Source: Thermogutta terrifontis (GTDB lineage Bacteria; Planctomycetota; Planctomycetia; Pirellulales; Thermoguttaceae). Taken from it: 64,000 nt of DNA. The stretch spans positions 1,426,001 to 1,490,000 of the forward strand of contig NZ_CP018477.1 in assembly GCF_002277955.1 (NCBI RefSeq). Direction: 5' to 3'. Within the stretch, counting starts at the first letter, position 1. Each line of letters opens with the position of its first letter. Under the pieces are notes generated by a model. It searched no databases. It was not told the DNA's origin and was given only the letters and a program-made list of their open reading frames with translations. This document shows, piece by piece, positions 56,834 through 64,000 of the stretch. The position numbers and the translations under genes are program-made.

Positions 56834-58501
56834 ATGATGGCATGGCTTCGGCTGCTGGGGGTATTTGGTGTACTCACTCTGGTTGAATGGACCGGTGCTT
56901 CGGCGGAACAAACTTATCAATACGACATTGTCGTCTATGGGGGTACTTCCGCGGGAGTGATGGCTGCTGTTGAAGCCCGCATGCTGGGCCGGAGCGTGGC
57001 TATTGTCTGTCCTGAGAAACATCTCGGTGGGATGTCCAGCAGCGGTCTGGGCTGGACTGACACCGGCAATAAAGCGGTGATTGGTGGGCTCGCTCGGGAG
57101 TTTTACCACCGTATTTGGAAACATTATCAAAAGCCGGAAGCCTGGAAATGGCAGAAACGGGAAGAGTACGGTAATCGGGGGCAGGGGACCCCGGCGATCG
57201 ACGGTGAACGCCGCACGATGTGGGTTTTCGAACCTCACGTCGCGGAAGCGGTTTTCGAAGATTTTATCCGCGAGTATTCAATCCCCACTTTTCGGGATGA
57301 GTGGCTGGATCGGGAAAAGGGCGTCGTCAAACAAGAGGGGCGAATTCGCACCATCCGGATGCTGAGCGGAAAGGTTTTCACTGCAAAAGTATTCATCGAC
57401 GCCACTTACGAGGGAGACCTCATGGCCGCGGCTGGATGTCGGTATCGCGTGGGGCGGGAGTCCCAGAGCGAATATGGTGAGAAATGGGCCGGGGTGCAAA
57501 TCGGCGTTCTCCATCATCGTCATCATTTTGGCGTCCTGAAGAAACCCATCAGTGCCTACTGGATTCCGGGCGATCCCAGCAGCGGTGTTCTCCCGCGGAT
57601 CAGCACTGAGCCACCGGGTGAATATGGTCAGGGTGATCATCGGGTTCAGGCGTATTGTTTTCGATTGTGCTTGACAGACGTGCCAGAAAATCGTGTGCCT
57701 TTTCCCAAGCCGGAGGGGTACGACCCCAAGCAATACGAGCTTTTGGTGCGGATTTTTGAGGCCGGTTGGCGGGAGACTTTTGAAAAATTTGATCCCATTC
57801 CCAATCGGAAGACGGATACCAACAATCATGGTCCGATGAGCACGGATAACATCGGCTACAACTACGATTATCCCGAGGCGAGCTACGAACGCCGCCGGGA
57901 AATCATCAAGGAACATGAAACATATCAAAAAGGGTGGTTTTATTTCATCGCCAATGATCCCCGGGTTCCGGAGGATGTCCAGAAAGAGATGCGCCGGTGG
58001 GGGCTTGCCAAGGACGAATTCGTGGACAACGGCCACTGGCCCTACCAGCTCTACATTCGTGAAGCCCGACGGATGGTGGGCACCTACGTGATGACCGAAC
58101 ACGACTTGCTGGGCAAGAAAGAGACGCCCGAGTCTGTAGGGATGGGTTCATACACGATTGATAGTCACAATGTTCAGCGTTACATCACACCGGAAGGTTA
58201 TGTGCAGAACGAAGGCGACATCGGTGTGCCGACACCCCGCCCCTATGCCATCGCCTACGGATCACTGGTACCCAGGCGGGAAGATTGCCAGAATCTGCTG
58301 GTTCCCGTGTGTGTTTCGGCAACCCATGTGGCGTACGGTTCCATTCGCATGGAACCAGTGTTCATGATACTGGGCCAGTCTGCCGCGGCGGCAGCCGATC
58401 TCGCTATTTCCCTGCAGGTCGCCGTGCAGGATGTCCCGTACGAGCAACTCCGCGAGCGGTTGCTGAGCGAGGGACAGGTCTTGGAGTACACTAAAAAATG
58501 A
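56834..58501 (+). CDS. Exported FAD-dependent oxidoreductase
   Basis: A 555-residue protein with a signal peptide (LRLLGVFGVLTLVEWTGASA). The FAD-binding Rossmann segment YDIVVYGGTSAGVMAAVEARMLGRSV is directly followed by CPEKHLGGMSSSGLGWTD, the signature of the FAD_oxidored (PF12831-like) family frequent in planctomycetes and often encoded beside glycoside hydrolases. A C-terminal FAD-contact block, GSIRMEPVFMILGQSAAAAADLA, is present. The redox reaction is unknown; oxidation of a sugar or sugar acid in the periplasm is plausible from context. The GH127 gene follows after 119 bases on the same strand. Confidence 0.9.
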   Translation: MMAWLRLLGVFGVLTLVEWTGASAEQTYQYDIVVYGGTSAGVMAAVEARMLGRSVAIVCPEKHLGGMSSSGLGWTDTGNKAVIGGLAREFYHRIWKHYQKPEAWKWQKREEYGNRGQGTPAIDGERRTMWVFEPHVAEAVFEDFIREYSIPTFRDEWLDREKGVVKQEGRIRTIRMLSGKVFTAKVFIDATYEGDLMAAAGCRYRVGRESQSEYGEKWAGVQIGVLHHRHHFGVLKKPISAYWIPGDPSSGVLPRISTEPPGEYGQGDHRVQAYCFRLCLTDVPENRVPFPKPEGYDPKQYELLVRIFEAGWRETFEKFDPIPNRKTDTNNHGPMSTDNIGYNYDYPEASYERRREIIKEHETYQKGWFYFIANDPRVPEDVQKEMRRWGLAKDEFVDNGHWPYQLYIREARRMVGTYVMTEHDLLGKKETPESVGMGSYTIDSHNVQRYITPEGYVQNEGDIGVPTPRPYAIAYGSLVPRREDCQNLLVPVCVSATHVAYGSIRMEPVFMILGQSAAAAADLAISLQVAVQDVPYEQLRERLLSEGQVLEYTKK

Positions 58502-58620
58502 AGTGGCCGTGGCGATGACAAAGCGCAGGGATGAGTCGCCGAGGGGCGGCTCTGCCTTACAACGGTGCCACTGCGCGAAAGAACAAAGAACCTCTCTGCG
58601 ATGAAAAAGGAGGTTTTGCG

Positions 58621-61044
58621 ATGCGGCAAGTGATTTTGGGAATGGTTACCTGCGGACTCATCCTGGGGGCGTTGGGAACGCTCAGGGCCGCTCGGGCTGC
58701 GGAATCCGTGAGTCCGCGCCGATTGACGATCGTCCCTTTCACGGCCGTCCATGTGGAGGACGAATTCTGGGCACCCCGAATCCGGACCAATCGGGAACGA
58801 TCCATCCCACACAATTTGAAATGGTGTGAGGAGACAGGGCGGATTTCTAATTTCGCCAAGGCTGCCGGACTCATGGAGGGAAAATTTGAGGGCATCTATT
58901 TCAATGACTCGGACGTTTATAAGGTCCTGGAGGGGGCTTCCTATGCCCTGGCCCAGCAACCGGATCCGCAGTTGGAAAAAGAGGTGGACCGGATCATCGG
59001 GCTGATCGCAGCGGCCCAACGGCCGGATGGCTACCTCAATACTTATTACACGCTGACCGGCCTTGACAAACGATGGACCAATCTGCCGGTTATGCACGAG
59101 CTGTACTGTGCGGGTCATCTATTTGAGGCTGCTGTCGCCCATTATCGCGCCACCGGAAAGCGAACGTTTCTGGACGTGGCGATCAAGCTGGCAGACCACA
59201 TTGACAGCATTTTTGGTCCGGGAAAGAAGTACGGTGTTCCCGGCCATGAGGAAATCGAGCTGGCACTTGTCAAACTCTATGAGGTGACCGGCGAAAAGCG
59301 ATATTTAGACCTGGCGAAATTTTTCATCGACGAACGTGGGAATACCACGCATCGGCAATCCTACGGCCCATATTGTCAGGATCATCTGCCTGTTCGGCAG
59401 CAGAGCGAGATTGTTGGGCACGCCGTTCGCGCGATGTACCTTTACTCGGGGGTGGCGGACGTCGCTGCATACACCGGGGATCCCGAACTTATGGCGGCAA
59501 TGGACCGCATTTGGAAGGACGTCACTCTCCGCAAGATGTACATTACCGGAGGAATTGGGGCACGTCATGAGGGCGAAGCGTTCGGCGAGGCCTATGAACT
59601 GCCCAATGAGTCCGCTTATTGCGAGACCTGTGCCGCTATCGGGCTTGTATTGTGGGCGTATCGACTGGGGCTGATGCACGGCGACGCTCAATATGCTGAC
59701 GTTTTGGAGAGAACGCTGTACAACGGTGTGCTCTCCGGGGTGGCGCTGGATGGCGAACATTTCTTCTATGTCAATCCGCTGGCATCGGCTGGCGACCATC
59801 ACCGGCAGCCGTTCTTCGGTTGTGCTTGCTGTCCCACCAATGTGGTTCGCCTCATTCCCTCGGTGCCGGGCTATGTCTATGCGGTTCGGCCTGCCCAGGG
59901 TGATCACCCCGCAGAATTATTCGTCAACTTGTACATTGGCGGCGAGGCAAAAATTGACCTGGGACTCCCGCAACCGGTCAACATTCGGCAGAAAACGCGC
60001 TACCCCTGGGACGGCCGCGTTGAACTAACAATCTCCCCGCCATCGGAGGCGGAATGGACGCTTCGGTTGCGGATTCCCTCCTGGTGCCGAGAAGCCACGG
60101 TGGCGGTCAATGATGAGCCAGCAGCCCCGGTAGTCTTGAGCCAGCTCGACCGGGGTTATTATCTGGTTCGCAGGAAGTGGAAGGACGGCGATAAGATCAC
60201 GCTCAATTTGGCGATGCCGGTCGAACGCATCGAGGCCCATCCTAAAGTGCTGGCCGATCGAGGACGCGTGGCGGTTCAGCGAGGACCGATCGTCTACTGC
60301 TTGGAAGCTGTGGACAACGGCTTCGATGTCCGGTCGGCAGTACTGGCCAGGGATCCGCAGTTTGAGATCGAATTTCGCCCGGACCTTCTGGGCGGAATTG
60401 TGGTGATCAAAGGCACCGCAGCGGATGGTCGCCGACTGACCTTCGTGCCCTATCACCTGTGGGATCACCGCGATCCAGGCCCCATGGTGGTGTGGGTACG
60501 GCAGGCGGGCAAACCTCGTCATCCCGACCCCAACGACCCGAGTTGGGAAGGCCGGTTGTACCGGCCGCTGGATCCAGCCAGTCTGACCGGAGACGAGACG
60601 CTGACCGCCACCGAGGCCGCTCGGCCTTCCGCTTCCCATTGCTGGAGAAATGATTCGGTGGAGGCCCTCAACGATGGGATTGAACCCAAAGATTCCAACG
60701 ATCATTCAATCCCGCGGTTTACCTGGTGGGATCACCGGGGGACCCAGGAGTGGGTCCAGTATGATTGGGATAAGCCGGTAGCTGTGAAAGGCGTACGGGT
60801 GTACTGGTTTGACGATGAACCCCGTGGCGGACACTGCCGCCTGCCCGCCAGTTGGCGAATCCTCTACCGAAAGGGCGAGACTTGGGTCCCGGTGAATGTT
60901 CCAGGGTCTCTTCCGGTGGTCAAAAACGGCTGGAGTGAGGTTCAATTTGAACCGGTGGAGACGACCGGCCTGCGGCTGGAGGTCCAATTGCAGCCCACCT
61001 GGTCTGGTGGGATTCTCGAATGGCAGGTCATCGAGGCGCGGTGA
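58621..61044 (+). CDS. Exported GH127 beta-L-arabinofuranosidase-like enzyme with C-terminal F5/8-like domain
   Basis: An 807-residue protein from ATG 58621, eight bases after AGGAGG. A signal peptide (LGMVTCGLILGALGTLRA) precedes an alpha/alpha toroid of the DUF1680/GH127 family. The zinc and active-site residues are visible as the E-T-C in SAYCETCAAIG and the C-C pair in FFGCACCPTN, matching the Glu and three cysteines of the Bifidobacterium enzyme. The C-terminal 150 residues (from about TATEAARPSASHCW) form an F5/8 type C-like beta-sandwich, probably carbohydrate-binding. Members release beta-L-arabinofuranose or related sugars from plant glycans. The linkage cannot be fixed by sequence. 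It is probably co-transcribed with the FAD oxidoreductase. Confidence 0.92.
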   Translation: MRQVILGMVTCGLILGALGTLRAARAAESVSPRRLTIVPFTAVHVEDEFWAPRIRTNRERSIPHNLKWCEETGRISNFAKAAGLMEGKFEGIYFNDSDVYKVLEGASYALAQQPDPQLEKEVDRIIGLIAAAQRPDGYLNTYYTLTGLDKRWTNLPVMHELYCAGHLFEAAVAHYRATGKRTFLDVAIKLADHIDSIFGPGKKYGVPGHEEIELALVKLYEVTGEKRYLDLAKFFIDERGNTTHRQSYGPYCQDHLPVRQQSEIVGHAVRAMYLYSGVADVAAYTGDPELMAAMDRIWKDVTLRKMYITGGIGARHEGEAFGEAYELPNESAYCETCAAIGLVLWAYRLGLMHGDAQYADVLERTLYNGVLSGVALDGEHFFYVNPLASAGDHHRQPFFGCACCPTNVVRLIPSVPGYVYAVRPAQGDHPAELFVNLYIGGEAKIDLGLPQPVNIRQKTRYPWDGRVELTISPPSEAEWTLRLRIPSWCREATVAVNDEPAAPVVLSQLDRGYYLVRRKWKDGDKITLNLAMPVERIEAHPKVLADRGRVAVQRGPIVYCLEAVDNGFDVRSAVLARDPQFEIEFRPDLLGGIVVIKGTAADGRRLTFVPYHLWDHRDPGPMVVWVRQAGKPRHPDPNDPSWEGRLYRPLDPASLTGDETLTATEAARPSASHCWRNDSVEALNDGIEPKDSNDHSIPRFTWWDHRGTQEWVQYDWDKPVAVKGVRVYWFDDEPRGGHCRLPASWRILYRKGETWVPVNVPGSLPVVKNGWSEVQFEPVETTGLRLEVQLQPTWSGGILEWQVIEAR

Positions 61045-61116
61045 ATTGACCTGATGCCGTCGCCCGCAAAGACGGAGCGGTCCGACAGCCACCCGGAAAG
61101 ATTGGTTCGGTAATGA

Positions 61117-62817
61117 CTAATTGCTTTCCGGTGTGGCCTCGGACGCCGGTCGCAGCTTGCCCGACATCAAGTCGTACATCAAACCGAGAAGAGTGTCTGC
61201 GGGAATGATGTACGTCTCCGTCCGGCCCGCCCGTGCGATGTTGATACCGATAACCCGGCCGTCGATATCGACCACAGGGCCGCCGCAGAACTGAGGCGGG
61301 ACCACGCCGTCATGCTGGATAACGCGGGGAAAACCGTCCGCTCGGCGGCTCAGGCCGACGTCAGAGCGGTTTTGCATCTCCCGCCGCCGCTGGCTTGGCG
61401 TGTCCAACGGCTTGAGGGTGACGGTGATCTCCAGCGTTTGCTCGCCGCGTCGTAGTTTGAGCTTCACGGTGTCGCCAGGACGATGGCGACGAATCGCCTC
61501 GATGACGTCCGTCGTTTTGGGGGTGGGTGTGCCGTCCACTTCCAGCACGATATCGCCTTCTTCAATTCCTGCCGCGGCAGCCGCCGACTGTTCCATCACT
61601 CGCGTGATCCGAGGGCCTCCCTCGGTGTCTTCCAGTGTGACGCCCAGGATCCCGGGTTGAGGTGGAATCCGCCGCGCGGGAGCTCCCACGATCCCGAGGG
61701 CCAGTGGAACGTCCTGGCGGAAACCAACGGAGATCATCCAGTAGCCCGGCTGGCAATCCACGGAGGGGGCCCACGGGATGGCGGGCAAATGGCGAGCGTC
61801 TACTTTGAGCATGGCCAGGTCGTGCTCTTCGTGAATCCCCACAATTTCAGCGGGGAGTTCTCGATCGTCGGAGAGCTTACAGGTAATGGGGGGTTTCAGT
61901 TCGCTGGCTTTCGTGAGGATCCACCCATCGGGGCCTACCACAGTCCCCAAGACTGTGTCACGACCATTGCACCGTACCATCACGACACACGCCCGGACCT
62001 CCGGCGAAATGACACCCGCCACAACGCGTTTGACTTCTTCGCTGTCCCGCCCGGGGATGACATCCTGCCACACTTCTCCCTTAGCCAGGCGGTCCCAGTT
62101 GGACCGGAAGACATCTACCGGAACGTGATAATTCATCGTGGTGGGACCGGCAATTCTGCTGTGAATACCCACCACCTTGCCCGTTAAATCCACCAGGGGC
62201 CCACCCGAATCGCCACCTACCAGGGGACAATCCGTACGAATAAAGGTGTCTCGATTGCGAAGGACTCGGCCGAGTCGGGCGACGGGCGGCCTCCCCGAAA
62301 TGTAACCCAATGGATGGCCCAGCGCTGCCACCCACGCTCCTTCGGGCAGTTCTCTGCTCACCCCCATTTCAGCGTGGGGCCACGGACCGGCCTCCGTAAT
62401 TTTGATCAGTCCCGCGTCAGCATCCTGGTATCGCCCAAGGGTTTCTCCCTTGACACGCTTTCCATCAGCAAAAATGAGTTCACAGCTCTGATGTGGTTCG
62501 CCAACCACATGCCCGGCGGTGAGGGCATATCCGTCCTCGGTCACGATCACCCCACTCCCCTGGGTGTTGCCGATCCGAACCGCGACGATGCACGGTTTGA
62601 GCTTTTCAATCAATTCCGCCACTTGCCTTTGCAGGTCCCGCAACTGGCCGACATCTTTGGGGGCCTCGGCCACCGGCACGGCAGATTCAGCCCGAACAAA
62701 AACGGCGACCTGCACCGGTGGAGATACAGTCATCGCACACAGTGCGATTGCAAGCCACACCCGTGGGAGTATGCTCGAATAGCGGCGGAGGAGAACGAAA
62801 AGTTGAGATCCCGTCAT
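61117..62817 (-). CDS. Exported tandem trypsin-like protein: active-type domain, then degenerate domain with embedded PDZ
   Basis: A 566-residue protein with an N-terminal signal or anchor segment (LAIALCAMTVSPPVQVAVFV). Domain 1 has a full trypsin-like triad: histidine in ALTAGHVVGE, aspartate in DADAGLIKI and serine in VGGDSGGPLVDL. Domain 2 starts at ACVVMVRCNGRD. Its histidine position reads WILTKASELK, the aspartate is kept (HDLAMLKVDA), and the serine is replaced in PPQFCGGPVVDIDG. A PDZ domain (GILGVTLEDTEGGPRITRVM onward) sits between the barrel halves of domain 2. Related HtrA-type proteases act in envelope protein quality control; the second domain is probably non-catalytic. Confidence 0.88.
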   Translation of the reverse strand: MTGSQLFVLLRRYSSILPRVWLAIALCAMTVSPPVQVAVFVRAESAVPVAEAPKDVGQLRDLQRQVAELIEKLKPCIVAVRIGNTQGSGVIVTEDGYALTAGHVVGEPHQSCELIFADGKRVKGETLGRYQDADAGLIKITEAGPWPHAEMGVSRELPEGAWVAALGHPLGYISGRPPVARLGRVLRNRDTFIRTDCPLVGGDSGGPLVDLTGKVVGIHSRIAGPTTMNYHVPVDVFRSNWDRLAKGEVWQDVIPGRDSEEVKRVVAGVISPEVRACVVMVRCNGRDTVLGTVVGPDGWILTKASELKPPITCKLSDDRELPAEIVGIHEEHDLAMLKVDARHLPAIPWAPSVDCQPGYWMISVGFRQDVPLALGIVGAPARRIPPQPGILGVTLEDTEGGPRITRVMEQSAAAAAGIEEGDIVLEVDGTPTPKTTDVIEAIRRHRPGDTVKLKLRRGEQTLEITVTLKPLDTPSQRRREMQNRSDVGLSRRADGFPRVIQHDGVVPPQFCGGPVVDIDGRVIGINIARAGRTETYIIPADTLLGLMYDLMSGKLRPASEATPESN

Positions 62818-62879
62818 AACACTGTCACTCCTGTCCCGATGAATGGACGCCTTCCAAGCCCTACTTTTCCCCTATTGTT

Positions 62880-63232
62880 GGCAGGCCATTGTCCCGAAGC
62901 AACACGGAAACCACCTGGCCCATCCCACCGGTGGAAACGCGAACATCCACAGGAATTCGCTTGGAAGCGAGATTCGATCCGGAGGGACGTGCTTGTCACG
63001 CCCGCTTTCCAACGCTGGATCACGCATTGTCTTTCGCCGGGCACGACAAGCGTGCCCCTCCGTGTTCGACGGACGGCGCGCAAGGCGTCTCTCCAGCCCT
63101 CGAAGGCGTCGCTTAAATAGCCCCGGGACCCACGCCGAGCGTCCCGGATGCATCCAAATCATGCGAGAGCCTGGTGGACCCAGTTTACCCGGGCCACGCC
63201 ACTGGTAGGGGCAATCCATGAATGGCCCTTAA
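62880..63232. repeat. Composite cluster D of intergenic hairpin repeats
   Basis: Holds GCTTGTC-core hairpins at 62984-63003 and, in opposite orientation, 63039-63057 (GGGCACG-ACAAG-CGTGCCC, perfect). A GTAGGGGC-type palindrome is at 63205-63231. Block order matches cluster C. The whole intergenic region 62818-63353 has no accepted gene. Confidence 0.86.
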
Positions 63233-63353
63233 ACACATTGTGCTTGTGGCGTGGCGTTAGATTTTGATAAACGTGGGAATGAGTCAGGGAAACTGCAGTC
63301 CATGAGGCGATCGTGGGGAGCCTTTGGGCCAAAGAATCGAGAGTGCGCCTGGG

Positions 63354-64000
63354 TTATGGCTGGCCTTTGACAAGCCGTATTGACGGCCGTTTTGGTGGCT
63401 CCATGCCCTCTCCCAGGTAAAACCCCGGATGAGCCGGTTGATTGTAACCCACGTTTTGCCAGGCAACGGCAAGCCGATAGACAGGATCGTGCATGAGCGT
63501 CACAAACCGATACTTGGTGGGTTCGGGGGTTGTGAAGAGATATAAAGCGCGACCGTCCCGCGTTCGCCACAGAATTTCCTCCCGCCAATCGCCAAGGATA
63601 TCTGCACAGAGACAGGGATTGGCCTTTGTCCCATTGTTGGAGGCGCATCCATATTGAGACGCGTCGAGAAGCGTCACCGTGCTTTCGGTTTCAGGGACCC
63701 ACTTTTCAATGCGGGTGCCGCTGAGGAGTTCTCGGAGCAGATCGCCATCCCACCACACACCCATGTTGCACGATCGCGGAGCGCGCTGCGCGATGCTTTC
63801 GCCACGACAGTTGTACAATCCCTGGAGTCCCTGACCGATGGCCCAGCATTCCAAACCACGGTAGCGCGGGTCGATGTCCAGTGCCAGCCCGCGGGCTACA
63901 TCAGGCGAAGCCAATCCCCACAAGATCTTGCCCGTCGCAGCGTGGCGCAGATTCGCACCATAGGGGTGGGAGGGGCGTTCGTGGATTTCGAAGACCTCGA
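63354..64000 (-). CDS. Rhamnogalacturonan lyase-like protein (PL11), N-terminus beyond window
   Basis: About 215 C-terminal residues are visible and the frame runs off the window end. The diagnostic PL11 C-terminal blocks are present: HPYGANLRHAATGKILWG, RGLALDIDPRYRGLECWA, LGDWREEILWRTRDGRAL, TLMHDPVYRLAVAWQNVGYNQP and GFYLGEGM. These match the propeller-fold lyases that cut the rhamnogalacturonan I backbone by beta-elimination at the galacturonate side. Close to the GH127 and sulfatase genes, it supports a pectin-degrading locus. Start and signal peptide cannot be seen. Confidence 0.9.
   Translation of the reverse strand, partial: EVFEIHERPSHPYGANLRHAATGKILWGLASPDVARGLALDIDPRYRGLECWAIGQGLQGLYNCRGESIAQRAPRSCNMGVWWDGDLLRELLSGTRIEKWVPETESTVTLLDASQYGCASNNGTKANPCLCADILGDWREEILWRTRDGRALYLFTTPEPTKYRFVTLMHDPVYRLAVAWQNVGYNQPAHPGFYLGEGMEPPKRPSIRLVKGQP

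Overview
The window reads as chromosome of a planctomycete, most likely of the Pirellulales type. Evidence seen directly: two DUF1559 proteins with a prepilin-type N-terminus and a C-terminal H-x9-DG motif; a very large exported protein with the planctomycete N-terminal motif L-E-E-R-x-L-L-S; a BBP7-type outer-membrane protein; a DUF1080 protein; a sulfatase; TAT-exported sugar isomerase-like and beta-helix proteins. A short (class III type) hybrid cluster protein is the form known mostly from thermophiles and anaerobes. A Thermogutta-like thermophilic planctomycete would fit, but that is inference and not shown by the sequence.

Layout. 1-5.6 kb: end of a PIG-L-like gene, a UDP-sugar dehydrogenase, a heparinase II/III-like protein and hemE. 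5.8-10.7 kb: a cysteine-rich repeat protein, a cupin, a PQQ-type beta-propeller protein and a beta-helix protein. 10.75-15.5 kb: a nitrogen-oxide module made of a Crp/Fnr regulator, hcp, nrfH and nrfA, with an FNR-type box placed exactly for a class II promoter in front of hcp. 15.5-19.8 kb: trmB, chrA, a DUF1080 protein and an unknown exported protein. 20.6-24.7 kb: two DUF1559 cassettes, each with a small exported partner, on either side of a TIM-barrel isomerase-like gene. 25.2-33.8 kb: housekeeping genes dnaG, rpoD, a coiled-coil zinc-ribbon protein, a DinG-type helicase, a DUF4190 protein and a TraB-like protein. 34.8-46.4 kb: a 3,271-residue exported repeat protein followed by the BBP7 protein. 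46.7-50.7 kb: a DUF2617-like protein, an alpha/beta hydrolase and glgX. 51.7-53.0 kb: an intact IS630-family element. 53.3-64 kb: a possible 45-residue ORF, a small zinc-ribbon protein, a sulfatase, an FAD oxidoreductase, a GH127 enzyme, a tandem trypsin-like/PDZ protein and a truncated PL11 rhamnogalacturonan lyase.

The genes suggest a heterotroph that degrades complex, partly sulfated or pectin-like polysaccharides (sulfatase, PL11, GH127, heparinase-like, beta-helix, DUF1080), stores glycogen, and reduces or detoxifies nitrite and its by-products (NrfHA, Hcp).

The most interesting non-coding signal is a set of interspersed intergenic repeats. They are built from two kinds of hairpin. One has a constant GCTTGTC core with stems that vary while keeping pairing. 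The other is a near-perfect palindrome of the type GTAGGGGC...GCCCCTAC. Four composite clusters occur near 19.9, 53.1, 56.5 and 63.0 kb, and isolated copies occur elsewhere; the IS630 element sits in the edge of one palindrome. I found no CRISPR array, tRNA, rRNA, prophage or recognisable new defence system.
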